NCBI RefSeq assembly: GCF_963676285.1
Contig: NZ_OY781063.1
Span: forward strand, 1,736,001 to 1,800,000
DNA from: an uncultured Sphaerochaeta sp.
GTDB lineage: Bacteria; Spirochaetota; Spirochaetia; Sphaerochaetales; Sphaerochaetaceae
Direction: 5' to 3'
DNA: 64,000 nucleotides
The notes under the pieces: model-generated
What the model saw: only the letters and a program-made list of their open reading frames with translations
What the model was told of the DNA's origin: nothing
The model's database searches: none
Made by a program: the position numbers and the translations under genes
In this document: positions 1-8,593 of the stretch, piece after piece
Numbering within the stretch: position 1 is the stretch's first letter
Layout of the letters: each line of letters opens with the position of its first letter

Positions 1-2
1 AC

Positions 3-2615
3 CTTGTTCCTGGGCGAGATTTCGATACATTGGTCTGTGCCAGCGATCTGATGATGTTTGATGCAGGAAAATACTTGGAGAACCTCGGATTCACAATTCC
101 TGAGGACCTACGAATCGTGGGATATAATGACAGCAGGGAAAGCCACCTTTTGAAGGTTCCTTGTACCACTGCAAGGATGCCGGTTAATGAGTTGGCAAGG
201 ATGTCCTGGAACCTGCTCAGCGATATGCTTTCAGAGGAGGATCCTTCTTGCTTTGACTTGCTTCTTCCCTCACAGCCGATCATCCGACAGAGTTGTGGGT
301 GTACCTATTCCCTGGGAAGTGAACAACAAGCTCGTCGTGTGATTGGGAGCCAGGAACTTTTCAAGGCTTGGTTGATTCAGGTGTTCGATGCGAATGAGGA
401 GGAGCAAGAGAGAATTGGCCTTCTTCTTAAGGAAGCCTCCTTGCAACATGAGAAGGAAGTGCTCTCCTTGCTCGGACATCTATCCTACCGTTTCCTGGAC
501 AGGGGAGGGGATCCCAGTCTCTTGAGTGAAGCCCTGCATTGGTATTGTACCTTTTTCGCGACCCTTTCCTTCAAGACGCTTTGTGCAGGCCCCATCAGGG
601 ACCTCTTTCTCCGTCAACGGGATTTGGTAGCACATGAACATGCCTACCAACACGCTTTGCAGGCAAGCATCCTCAATATGCTCAAGTGTGATCTTCTGGG
701 GGTGAAAACTCTTTCAAGCATCCCCACACTCTTGGCAAAACACCTTGGATCCCTTGGCATTGATGCGGGATACCTGGTTTTGTACGGTGATGAGATGACC
801 AATACCTTTATCGGTGGGTATGCCGATTCCCTGGTTATGGAACGGAAACAAACGTTTCCCAAACACCTCTTATTGCCACAAGGACTTCTGGATCACCTTG
901 GACAGGGTGTGCATGTGGTTGAACCATTGTTCATGGACAACCAGCCACTGGGGTATCTCATCCTGAGAACTTCGTTGTTCAGTGGAAGTGTCATGGAAGA
1001 GCTGCGAACCGCTTTGAGTTCAGCAATCAAGGGAGCCTTTCTCCTCGATGCCGCCAATCGTGCAAGGGAAGAGGCAGAAAGGGCTCAGCGTTCGCGAAGT
1101 GAGTTCTTTGCCAATGTTGGTGAGGGCCTCAAGACTCCTCTTGAGACAATTCTCTCCATTGCAAAACAGATTGATGGAGAGAGTGGGAAGCAGATTGAGG
1201 AACAGATTCGTACTGCCACGCATCTTTTGGATCTTTCCCTCTCTCACTCCGGCAACCTTGAGTTGGAGAACACGGTCTGCAATCCTATGACCCTGATAAC
1301 ACCATTGAGCACCTCCTTTCCTCTTGTCTATGAAGGACCGGAGGAGATGCCATCCCTCTGTGTCGATGCAAAGCGCTTGATCCAGAGTCTCACGATCATC
1401 TGCGAATATATAGTAAGGGAAGGAGGAGAGATGAGGTTGCAATCCACTTTATCGAAGGATGGCCTCCGACTCCGTTTTTCTTCCTCTTCAGCTTCCTGGA
1501 AGGCTTCAATGGGAAGTCAGGAACCAAGTCTCTCCTTGGCACAAAAAATTATCCTGATGAGCCGTGGATCATTCTCCCTGCATGATAATGCAGTAGTTGT
1601 GCAGCTACCCCTGCCAAGCTTGATGGGTGAGAGCAGCCCCCCTTCCCGTGATACCTTATTCTACATTGTTGCTGATGAAAATGAGCCGATACCAGAGGTA
1701 TTGTGTTCTTCCTTTGCTTCCTGTGAAGTAATCCCTGTGGGTAACCTGCAGAAGCACGAGCTCTCCAAGATTGCAGGAGGTATTATTGGTTGGGATGCAG
1801 ACAACCAAGGAAGTGCGTTCCGTCTCCTGCGTACAGCAATTGCAGGGCATAACACCCTCTCCCTAGCTCCCATGATCTGTCTCCACGCTCCTGAGGGTCA
1901 GCAAAATCTCTATTCATCCTTGATGAGAACTTCTCATCATCTCTCTGATGGTGTTCTGGTTGCGATCAAGGGTCTGCCTGAAGATTGTTGCAAGACTCTT
2001 GCCTTGGATGAGGAGTTCATTCTCCACAGCGAACCAGACGCGGTATTGGATGTGGTAGCCAACCAACCGGTAAAAATGATACTTACCTCACTCTTTGATC
2101 CTGTTCTCTACCGGAATATTAGGAAATCCTCGGATGCTCCGATTGTGGTGATTCGTGAACAATGGGAAAAGGAGGAGGCAGAGCAGCTTTCCCTCGTTCC
2201 TCGTCTCCTTATCGCTCACCAGTGTGTACTTGAAAGCAGTGAGTTTGGACAGCGGTTGCTTGAGCTGTTGGAAACCAATGAGATACTTCCTCCTCTCACC
2301 GGTGCCTTGGTCAAGCGAGCTGTGGTCTATTTGGGTAGGCATGCTACCCAGCAGATCTCACGTTGGCAACTTGCTGAATCGGTGAATGTCAGTGAAGACT
2401 ACCTGACGAGAATCTTCCGCAAGGAGTTGGGTATCAGCCCATGGGATTACCTGAACAGGCAGAGGGTATTCATTGCCACCCAGTTGTTACGGGAGAGTTC
2501 TCTCTCGATAAACGAGGTTGCGAGTCAGAGTGGATTCCAGGACCAAGCGTATTTCTGCAGGGTGTTCAAGAAGATCAAGGGATGTGCTCCAGGAAAGATT
2601 CGTTCACAACATTGA
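3..2615 (+). CDS. LacI-like / kinase-like / AraC hybrid regulator (5' partial)
   Basis: The reading frame is open from the left edge, so the true start lies outside the window. The first visible ~90 residues are the C-terminal half of a periplasmic-binding-like sugar sensor of the LacI/XylR type (P-E-D-L-R-I-V-G-Y-N). A GAF-like region (about residues 235-345) and a short coiled coil follow, then a segment laid out like a histidine kinase dimerisation helix (S-E-F-F-A-N-V-G-E-G-L-K-T-P-L) in which the phospho-accepting His of the usual S-H-E-L-R-T-P-L is absent. Degenerate ATPase-like and receiver-like stretches precede a good AraC double helix-turn-helix at about 762-861. It probably senses a sugar directly and activates transcription. 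The ABC/GH105 genes downstream are likely targets (inference). Confidence 0.85.
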   Translation, partial: LVPGRDFDTLVCASDLMMFDAGKYLENLGFTIPEDLRIVGYNDSRESHLLKVPCTTARMPVNELARMSWNLLSDMLSEEDPSCFDLLLPSQPIIRQSCGCTYSLGSEQQARRVIGSQELFKAWLIQVFDANEEEQERIGLLLKEASLQHEKEVLSLLGHLSYRFLDRGGDPSLLSEALHWYCTFFATLSFKTLCAGPIRDLFLRQRDLVAHEHAYQHALQASILNMLKCDLLGVKTLSSIPTLLAKHLGSLGIDAGYLVLYGDEMTNTFIGGYADSLVMERKQTFPKHLLLPQGLLDHLGQGVHVVEPLFMDNQPLGYLILRTSLFSGSVMEELRTALSSAIKGAFLLDAANRAREEAERAQRSRSEFFANVGEGLKTPLETILSIAKQIDGESGKQIEEQIRTATHLLDLSLSHSGNLELENTVCNPMTLITPLSTSFPLVYEGPEEMPSLCVDAKRLIQSLTIICEYIVREGGEMRLQSTLSKDGLRLRFSSSSASWKASMGSQEPSLSLAQKIILMSRGSFSLHDNAVVVQLPLPSLMGESSPPSRDTLFYIVADENEPIPEVLCSSFASCEVIPVGNLQKHELSKIAGGIIGWDADNQGSAFRLLRTAIAGHNTLSLAPMICLHAPEGQQNLYSSLMRTSHHLSDGVLVAIKGLPEDCCKTLALDEEFILHSEPDAVLDVVANQPVKMILTSLFDPVLYRNIRKSSDAPIVVIREQWEKEEAEQLSLVPRLLIAHQCVLESSEFGQRLLELLETNEILPPLTGALVKRAVVYLGRHATQQISRWQLAESVNVSEDYLTRIFRKELGISPWDYLNRQRVFIATQLLRESSLSINEVASQSGFQDQAYFCRVFKKIKGCAPGKIRSQH

Positions 2616-2627
2616 GGTAGATTATTC

Positions 2628-2657
2628 TTGACAGAAGGGTAGTTGTTTCGCTATTAT
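2628..2657 (+). promoter_or_regulatory. Sigma-70 promoter of the padR operon
   Basis: A perfect -35 TTGACA (2628-2633) is followed after 18 bp by TATTAT (2652-2657). Transcription would start near 2664, just upstream of the padR ribosome-binding site. Confidence 0.65.
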
Positions 2658-2665
2658 ACATCGCA

Positions 2666-2681
2666 GTGCGATACATTGCAC
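2666..2681. promoter_or_regulatory. Possible PadR operator
   Basis: GTGC-N8-GCAC forms an inverted repeat at the predicted transcription start, between the promoter and the padR start codon. PadR proteins commonly bind inverted repeats with an 8-bp spacer in their own promoters, so autoregulation is likely. The call rests on position and symmetry only. Confidence 0.4.
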
Positions 2682-2701
2682 CACGATATAAGGAGCTTCA
2701 T

Positions 2702-3019
2702 ATGGATTCGCATATCAGAAAAGTCTATGTACCCATGACAGAGACAGGATTCTATATATTGCTCTGCCTGCAGAAGCCCATGCATGGGTATGCAATAGTA
2801 CAGGAAGTCGATTCCATAACCGACGGGGTGGTGAGAATCGGGGCAGGGACGCTCTATGGAAGTTTGTCGAAGATGGAGAAGGATGGGCTGATCCGATTTA
2901 TGGATGAACAGGATAAACGAAAAATCTATCAGATCACCGAACTTGGCTCAGATGTTCTTGCTTTGGAAAAGAAGCGAATTGAACGGATGTACCGAAACTT
3001 GGAGGAGGTTGGACTATGA
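2702..3019 (+). CDS. PadR family transcriptional regulator
   Basis: This 105-residue protein has the PadR winged-helix pattern: M-H-G-Y-A-I-V-Q-E-V in helix 1-2, then G-A-G-T-L-Y-G-S-L-S-K-M-E in the recognition helix and R-K-I-Y-Q-I-T-E-L-G in the wing. It is a short, phenolic-acid-repressor type (PadR-s2-like). The ATG at 2702 was chosen over an upstream GTG at 2666 because AAGGAG (2690-2695) sits 6 nt before it. Its last four bases overlap the start of the DUF2812 gene (ATGA), so the two are translationally coupled. It probably represses this two-gene operon. Confidence 0.9.
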   Translation: MDSHIRKVYVPMTETGFYILLCLQKPMHGYAIVQEVDSITDGVVRIGAGTLYGSLSKMEKDGLIRFMDEQDKRKIYQITELGSDVLALEKKRIERMYRNLEEVGL

Positions 3020-3561
3020 AAGATACGAAGGTTATGTTCAGATTCTATACTATCCCTGAATACGTGAAGGAACAGGACTTCCTGTGTAACCAACATAAGA
3101 AGGGTTGGGCTTTTAGGCGGGTATATTTCCCAGGGTTGTATGTATTCTCCAGGTGTGAAGGGGAGGATGTGGTTTACCAATTGGATTACAACCAAGAGGG
3201 AAGGGCTGAGAAGCAGAGTTACCTGCGTTTGTTTGAGGACTGTGGGTGGGAGTATATCCAGGATTTCTTCGGGTACAGCTATTTCAGGAAGCCTGCTGCG
3301 CAGATGCAGGGAAATGAGGAGCTCTACTGTGATGATGGATCGCGTCTTGCCATGATAGAGCGCGTGTTCAAGGGAAGGATGATTCCCTTGTTGGTTCTTT
3401 TTTTCTTGGTGATCATTCCCCAACTGGTACTGCATGGAAGTGGCATGAGAAGTGCAAGCCAATTCTTTTTTGGACTTTATTGCGGACTTTTCTTTGTATA
3501 TATCGTAATTTTCATACAGTTCGGCCTGCAGTATTGGAATATGAGGAAACGACTTCGCTGA
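3016..3561 (+). CDS. DUF2812 domain membrane protein
   Basis: This 181-residue protein has a soluble N-terminal DUF2812 region (about residues 5-115: F-R-F-Y-T-I-P-E-Y near the start, then G-W-E-Y-I-Q-D-F-F-G-Y-S-Y-F) followed by two C-terminal membrane helices (about 118-140 and 150-172). DUF2812 proteins typically lie directly behind a padR gene, as here with a 4-bp overlap. The function of the family is not established. A membrane partner or target of the PadR circuit is an inference. Confidence 0.8.
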   Translation: MKDTKVMFRFYTIPEYVKEQDFLCNQHKKGWAFRRVYFPGLYVFSRCEGEDVVYQLDYNQEGRAEKQSYLRLFEDCGWEYIQDFFGYSYFRKPAAQMQGNEELYCDDGSRLAMIERVFKGRMIPLLVLFFLVIIPQLVLHGSGMRSASQFFFGLYCGLFFVYIVIFIQFGLQYWNMRKRLR

Positions 3562-3696
3562 CTGTATTTTAATGCAGTACCCTACATTCAGTTGAGCTAA
3601 GATTATAAAAACCTATATAAAAAAGTCGGTAAAGTACAAGAGACGACCTGCATAATCTTGCCATCTTGCCCCTATGCTGAGAGTGTGAGGTTGCAA

Positions 3697-4620
3697 ATGG
3701 CAGAAAGAACGGCAAAACAGCAGTTGCTACGTGATATCAAGCGGCATAAATCAGTCTATGCTTTGCTTGCAATACCTTTAATCTACTATATCATCTTTAA
3801 ATATGTCCCGATATTCAACGGGCAGATTGCATTCAAGGATTATATGGCCTTGGACGGGGTGCTGGGTAGTCAATGGATTGGTTTTGAGCATTTTAGGACG
3901 TTCATCAACTCGTATTATTTCGTTGAGTTGCTCAGAAACACCCTGATGTACAGTTTCGGGAAGCTGGTGTTCAGTCTTCCCCTTGCAATCATCCTGGCAA
4001 TTGCCATTTATGAGAGCAACCGCCCACTTCTTCGAAAAACAGTACAAACACTTGCCTATCTCCCACACTTTCTCTCGTGGGTAATCATGTACGGTATCTT
4101 GCTTGCCCTATTGGCGCCAGGAGACGGAATTGTCAATGATACCATCAAGCTCTTTGGTGGCAAGCCCATTGATTTCCTGACCAATACGGATGCCTTTCCC
4201 TGGATTGTCATTCTCAGTGATGCGTGGAAGGAAATGGGCTGGAGCGCCATCATCTTCATCGCCGCTCTGATGGGCATCGACCCTTCACTCTTTGAGGCAG
4301 CCTTGGTTGAGGGTGCAAATTCTTGGCAAAGGGTACGATATATTACCCTTCCCTCAATTCGCCCTGTTATCGTTATTGTGGTTCTGCTTCGCTTGGGAAC
4401 CATCCTGGATGCAGGTTTCAACCAGATTTTTATGTTGTACTCAACGCCGGTCTATTCGGTTGCCGATATCATCGATACCTGGGTCTATCGTCAAGGCTTG
4501 CTGGAGTTCCAGTTTGGCCTTGCCACCGCAGTCGGTCTTTTCAAGGGAGTCATTGGTATGTTCCTTATCCTTGGTTCCAACCGTCTGGTCAGACGCTTCG
4601 GCGGAAACTCATTGTACTAG
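3697..4620 (+). CDS. ABC sugar transporter permease (LplB/YteP-like)
   Basis: This 307-residue inner-membrane permease has six predicted helices and the EAA loop (E-A-A-L-V-E-G-A-N-S-W-Q-R) that contacts the ATPase. The pattern I-P-L-I-Y-Y-I-I-F-K-Y-V-P near the N-terminus is typical of the LplB/YteP branch, which imports oligosaccharides such as rhamnogalacturonan fragments. ATG 3697 is preceded by GAGG (3687-3690); an in-frame TTG further upstream is less likely. It is the first gene of a permease-permease-binding protein-hydrolase operon. As usual for this subfamily no ATPase gene is present, so a shared MsmX-like ATPase elsewhere is expected. Confidence 0.9.
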   Translation: MAERTAKQQLLRDIKRHKSVYALLAIPLIYYIIFKYVPIFNGQIAFKDYMALDGVLGSQWIGFEHFRTFINSYYFVELLRNTLMYSFGKLVFSLPLAIILAIAIYESNRPLLRKTVQTLAYLPHFLSWVIMYGILLALLAPGDGIVNDTIKLFGGKPIDFLTNTDAFPWIVILSDAWKEMGWSAIIFIAALMGIDPSLFEAALVEGANSWQRVRYITLPSIRPVIVIVVLLRLGTILDAGFNQIFMLYSTPVYSVADIIDTWVYRQGLLEFQFGLATAVGLFKGVIGMFLILGSNRLVRRFGGNSLY

Positions 4621-4630
4621 GGGGTCGGGA

Positions 4631-5551
4631 ATGAAGATGAAAGGAACCAGAAAAAAGGGACGATTCACCTCTGTAGCGATCAAACCCACTGCAGCCGATC
4701 ACAGTTTCAATTTCTTGGTGGATTTCTTTTTAGCTTTACTTTTACTGATCATTGCAATTCCGCTTTGGAGTACTATTACGCTTTCTTTCAGGCCAAATGA
4801 CTATATTGGCAACAACCTGGAAGGGATGTTCCTGATGCCCTGGAATTGGTCGACCTCAGCATATGAGGCGCTGTTGGGAAATGCAGGATTCCTGCTTGCT
4901 TTTGGCAATAGTGTAAAGATTTTGATTGGAGGGGTGGCGAGTGCTTTGCTGCTTACCATACCCCTTGCATATGTACTGTCCATACCTACCCTGCCGGGGA
5001 GACGCTATCTGAACTTGCTTGTCATTGTCCCTTATGTGTTCAACGTCGGGATGATACCAACCTATCTGTTGGTTACGAATATCGGTTTGATCGACAAGCT
5101 TCCAGCAGTCTATATCCCGGTGGCGATCAGCACCTACAACTGTCTGATCATGCGTTCCTTCTTCGAAGGGATTCCCAACGAACTGAAGGAGTCTGCAAGA
5201 ATTGATGGGGCATCAGAGATTCAAGTTCTCCTGAGAATTATCCTGCCCCTCTCGAAAGCGATCATCATGACTATCGGGTTGTTCTACGGCGTATCCTTCT
5301 GGAATAATTTCTTCCATGCAATGCTCTACCTCAATAGTAATGCGTTGCAGCCCCTTCCTATCCTGCTCAGGAACATACTGATGGCCAGTGGAATGAATGA
5401 ATATGTGGAGGTAAGTGCCTTCGGGGATGCTCCAATTGCCGCCATCAAGGCCGCATCGGTCTTCATGAGTGCCATCCCGATGGTTATTGCCTACCCATTT
5501 ATCCAGAAGTATTTCACCAAGGGAACATTGCTGGGAAGTGTGAAAGGATAA
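4631..5551 (+). CDS. ABC sugar transporter permease (YtcP-like)
   Basis: This 306-residue permease is the second membrane subunit of the importer. It has six helices, an EAA loop (E-S-A-R-I-D-G-A-S-E) and the C-terminal F-T-K-G-T-L-L-G-S-V-K-G typical of the CUT1 YtcP/LplC group. The start at 4631 lies 10 bp after the upstream permease stop. The frame stays open upstream into the preceding gene, but the sequence there is not permease-like. It pairs with the LplB-like subunit and the binding protein that follows. Confidence 0.9.
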   Translation: MKMKGTRKKGRFTSVAIKPTAADHSFNFLVDFFLALLLLIIAIPLWSTITLSFRPNDYIGNNLEGMFLMPWNWSTSAYEALLGNAGFLLAFGNSVKILIGGVASALLLTIPLAYVLSIPTLPGRRYLNLLVIVPYVFNVGMIPTYLLVTNIGLIDKLPAVYIPVAISTYNCLIMRSFFEGIPNELKESARIDGASEIQVLLRIILPLSKAIIMTIGLFYGVSFWNNFFHAMLYLNSNALQPLPILLRNILMASGMNEYVEVSAFGDAPIAAIKAASVFMSAIPMVIAYPFIQKYFTKGTLLGSVKG

Positions 5552-5610
5552 GATGCTTCTCTGCTCTACATGATTTTGATTGATTTGGTAATTCATAAGG
5601 AGGATTAGCC

Positions 5611-7188
5611 ATGAAGAAACAGTATTTCGTATGCATCGCACTTATTGCGTTGCTCTCTTTCATTTCCCTGCCGGTATTCAGTCAGGGAACCAAAGATGCT
5701 GCAGTAGATGGCCCGGTGACCATTGATCTGTGGTATGGCGCTGCGGTTACCGAAGCTGGGCCACCCCCAGCCGATTGGGTAGGGTTTGACATTATCAAAG
5801 AGAAGTTGAACATCGATCTGAAGCTGACAACGCTTCCCTCCAATGAGAGTGACCAGGATGTAAAGATCCAGGCTGCTGCTGCGGCGAACAATCTTCCCGA
5901 CTTGTTCATGGTCCGCCGCGATGTATTGACCCGTCTGGTTCCCCAGGGCTTGGTTGCTCCTGTTGATGATCTGTATGCAAAGATGCCTACCCGTACGGCA
6001 ACCCACTACAACGAGGTAAGTCGTAACCATGCAAAGTTTGGCGGAAAGAGCTATGGACTGGCTGACCCCGGCTCTATTGTCAAGAATGAAGGTTTGTTGA
6101 TTCGCAAGGATTGGTTGGATAACCTCGGCTTGAGTGTACCAACCACCACTGATGAATTGCTTGAGGTCATGCGAGCCTTCACCTTCGATGACCCTGATGG
6201 CAATGGAAAGAATGACACCTACGGTTATGGAGCTTTCCAGGAAGTCAACAACTATGAAGCATGGCCCGGTCGCCGCTTGGAGCCGATCCTTGGTGCATTC
6301 GGTGTTGAAGGGACCTGGGACATGACCGCTGACAGCGCTGGCCTGAATATTCTCAAACCCGAATTCTATGATGCCATGGCATATCTCAAGAAGATGGCTG
6401 ATGAGGGTATCATTGATCCAAACTGGCTTGCCTACAAGAAGGATGATTTCCGTGCTGCTTGGAAGCAGGGTCGTTTTGGTATCATGAGAGAGCAGAATGC
6501 TGCCTTTGCAGCCCAGTCCAACTACGCTCCATTCGATAAGAACTTCCCTGACGGTGAGTGGATGATTCTTGATCCAATCGAAGGGCCGAAGGGACATGCC
6601 TCGATCGGACCTTACACTGCAGGATTCCGTATTTACGCAATCAGTGCAAAAGCGGCTGAAGAGGGAAAGAAGGACAAGATTGCCGAACTCCTCGAGTGGA
6701 TGGCCTCGGATGAAGGCTACTTCCTGCTCGGCTGGGGCGTAGAAGGTGTGAACTATACCAAGGATGCGAACGGCGTTCCTGTTGCTGATGGCCTCTCTAA
6801 TCCTGATCTGGCTTTCAGTGGTCCTGTCGGACAGACAGTTACACAGCTAAGAAACATGGTCTTCTACAATGGTGATATCGAGTTGTATGCTCGCTATCCG
6901 AAGTACATCACTGCCACCAGCAAGAAGGAAATGTCTGCACTTGAGGTACTGCGTGAGATGCAGACCAAGCAGTGGACTCCCGCTGTTGGTTCTGACATGC
7001 TTCCGATTCCGAATGCTGACCTGAAGCGTTTCTATGAACAGGGATTGAGTGAGTTCATCACTGGAAAGCGTACGCTGAACAGGTCTAACTGGAATACTTG
7101 GATTGCTGAGTTCAAGAAGCTCGGTGGACAGGATTGGAATGACAAGGGCGTTGCCTTTGCCAAGGAGAACAACCTGCTGAACGAGTAG
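5611..7188 (+). CDS. Extracellular solute-binding protein, LplA type
   Basis: This 525-residue secreted binding protein matches the large (about 500-residue) LplA/YtcQ sugar-binding family. A signal peptide of about 25 residues ends in V-F-S-Q-G-T, with no lipobox cysteine, so it appears to be soluble periplasmic rather than a lipoprotein. The mature protein has F-D-D-P-D-G-N-G-K-N-D-T-Y-G (about residues 190-203), an Asp-rich loop common in this family. A strong AAGGAGG (5597-5603) precedes ATG 5611. It delivers the oligosaccharide to the two permeases encoded just upstream. Confidence 0.92.
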   Translation: MKKQYFVCIALIALLSFISLPVFSQGTKDAAVDGPVTIDLWYGAAVTEAGPPPADWVGFDIIKEKLNIDLKLTTLPSNESDQDVKIQAAAAANNLPDLFMVRRDVLTRLVPQGLVAPVDDLYAKMPTRTATHYNEVSRNHAKFGGKSYGLADPGSIVKNEGLLIRKDWLDNLGLSVPTTTDELLEVMRAFTFDDPDGNGKNDTYGYGAFQEVNNYEAWPGRRLEPILGAFGVEGTWDMTADSAGLNILKPEFYDAMAYLKKMADEGIIDPNWLAYKKDDFRAAWKQGRFGIMREQNAAFAAQSNYAPFDKNFPDGEWMILDPIEGPKGHASIGPYTAGFRIYAISAKAAEEGKKDKIAELLEWMASDEGYFLLGWGVEGVNYTKDANGVPVADGLSNPDLAFSGPVGQTVTQLRNMVFYNGDIELYARYPKYITATSKKEMSALEVLREMQTKQWTPAVGSDMLPIPNADLKRFYEQGLSEFITGKRTLNRSNWNTWIAEFKKLGGQDWNDKGVAFAKENNLLNE

Positions 7189-7206
7189 GTGCGATGAGAC
7201 CTGGTT

Positions 7207-7232
7207 CCGGCTGCCGATCATAAGGCAGCCGG
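7207..7232 (+). terminator. Intercistronic stem-loop after the binding-protein gene
   Basis: A perfect 9-bp GC-rich stem (CCGGCTGCC / GGCAGCCGG) with an 8-nt loop lies between the binding protein and the GH105 gene. No T-run follows, so it probably stabilises the 3' end of the binding-protein mRNA or partly attenuates readthrough rather than fully terminating. Confidence 0.6.
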
Positions 7233-7262
7233 AAGATTTAGCACGAACATGAGGAATGAAGC

Positions 7263-8363
7263 ATGATGGACAGGGGTGAGCGCCTTTCGTTGAAACTGGC
7301 TGAAAGTGTGGTTTCACGCTACAAACCTTCACAAATGCGATGGCATTATGAGCATGGGCTGGTGATACACAGTTGTCTGCTGGTTGGAGAGGCCTATGAC
7401 CGAGAAGAGATGTTCCAGTGGGCATATACCATGTATGACCCAATGGTGGAAAAGGATGGCCAGGTTGTCTCCTACCGATTAGGGGAGTACAACCTAGACC
7501 AGATTAACGCTGGAAGAAATCTTTTCGCTCTGTATGAAAAGACAAAGGAGAAACGTTTTCTCCTGGCTGCCCAGCTGCTGAAAAGTCAGCTCAACTCCCA
7601 CCCAAGGACTCTTTCAGGCGTGTTCTGGCATAAGGAGATATACCCTTGGCAGATATGGCTGGATGGAGTCTACATGCAGGGTCCTTTCAATGCCCAATTC
7701 TGTAAGGTAAGTGGTGATAGTGCAGGATTCAATGATACGGTGGAGCAGGTGATCAAGGTTTATCGGACGCTTAGGGACCCAAAGACCGGCTTGCTCTATC
7801 ATGCTTATGATGAGTCTCGGGGCCAGAGATGGTCTGATGCAGAAACCGGTCTTTCTCCCCATTTCTGGGGTAGGGCGATTGGGTGGTACTGTATGGCCAT
7901 CCTTGATATCCTTGACTTTCTTCCTGCGTCACATCCCAAACGAGGAGAACTGGGACGGATTCTTGTCCAGGTTCTTGATTCACTGCTCCCTTATCAAAGT
8001 GAGAGTGGCATGTGGTATCAGGTGGTGGACAAACAAGATGAAAAAGAGAACTATCTTGAGACCTCATGCTCAAGTATGTTTGCCTATAGCCTTCTGAAAG
8101 CGTTGCGAGTTGGTATCACCAATAATGAAATCTATAGAAAGCAGGCTATGCTTGCCATTGAGGACATCAAAAAGCGATATCTGAGAGAGGATGAGAAAGG
8201 ATGTCTCCATCTAGGGGGAATCTGTTCTGTTGCCGGATTAGGAGGGAATCCCTATCGCGATGGTTCTTTGCACTACTATGTATGTGAGCCAGTAGTAGAG
8301 GATGATTTTAAAGGGATGGGTTCCTTTATCCTTGCTTGCTTGGAAGCTGAGCAAGCTACCTAG
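7263..8363 (+). CDS. GH105 unsaturated rhamnogalacturonyl/glucuronyl hydrolase
   Basis: This 366-residue protein has the usual length of YteR-type glycoside hydrolase family 88/105 enzymes. These cleave the unsaturated uronic acid left by polysaccharide lyases, by hydration at the double bond. The hallmark W-L-D-G-V-Y-M-Q-G-P carries the catalytic Asp, and G-R-A-I-G-W-Y and E-T-S-C-S-S-M-F match other conserved blocks. No signal peptide is seen, so it acts in the cytoplasm on imported oligosaccharides. GAGGAA precedes the ATG. The importer in the same operon supports a pectin or rhamnogalacturonan role, although other unsaturated uronides are possible. Confidence 0.88.
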   Translation: MMDRGERLSLKLAESVVSRYKPSQMRWHYEHGLVIHSCLLVGEAYDREEMFQWAYTMYDPMVEKDGQVVSYRLGEYNLDQINAGRNLFALYEKTKEKRFLLAAQLLKSQLNSHPRTLSGVFWHKEIYPWQIWLDGVYMQGPFNAQFCKVSGDSAGFNDTVEQVIKVYRTLRDPKTGLLYHAYDESRGQRWSDAETGLSPHFWGRAIGWYCMAILDILDFLPASHPKRGELGRILVQVLDSLLPYQSESGMWYQVVDKQDEKENYLETSCSSMFAYSLLKALRVGITNNEIYRKQAMLAIEDIKKRYLREDEKGCLHLGGICSVAGLGGNPYRDGSLHYYVCEPVVEDDFKGMGSFILACLEAEQAT

Positions 8364-8389
8364 TCAAGATAGTGTGATTGTCTCCAGTT

Positions 8390-8415
8390 CCCCGGTGATT
8401 GAACCGGGGTTTTTT
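8390..8415 (+). terminator. Rho-independent terminator of the GH105 operon
   Basis: CCCCGGT / ACCGGGG form a 7-bp stem with a 6-nt loop, followed by TTTTTT. Confidence 0.9.
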
Positions 8416-8515
8416 GCATCCAGTCAAGAATTTCTATGTGTATAGAGGTACAGACAACTGGTTCATGCTCAATGGTTTGTCTTGAACCAATGCTCTCTGG
8501 AGGCCGTTTCTTTGT

Positions 8516-8544
8516 TTGACAACGGTACAAGGTGAATGTAGAAT
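8516..8544 (+). promoter_or_regulatory. Sigma-70 promoter of the nucleoside-uptake operon
   Basis: TTGACA (8516-8521) and TAGAAT (8539-8544) are separated by exactly 17 bp. The start would be near 8551, leaving a leader of about 43 nt before the binding-protein gene. Confidence 0.8.
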
Positions 8545-8593
8545 GAATTTACACAGTTTTTTGTGCATGATCACAAAAATAGGAGAAGACAGT

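Noticed and set aside
4292..4630. N-terminal extension of the second permease into the first permease gene
   Set aside because: The extension overlaps conserved permease sequence in another frame; ATG 4631 begins the family-like N-terminus.
5605..6597. 330-codon open frame on the minus strand inside the LplA-type gene
   Set aside because: It is fully antisense to a well-supported binding protein, has no family resemblance or ribosome-binding site, and arises from codon bias.
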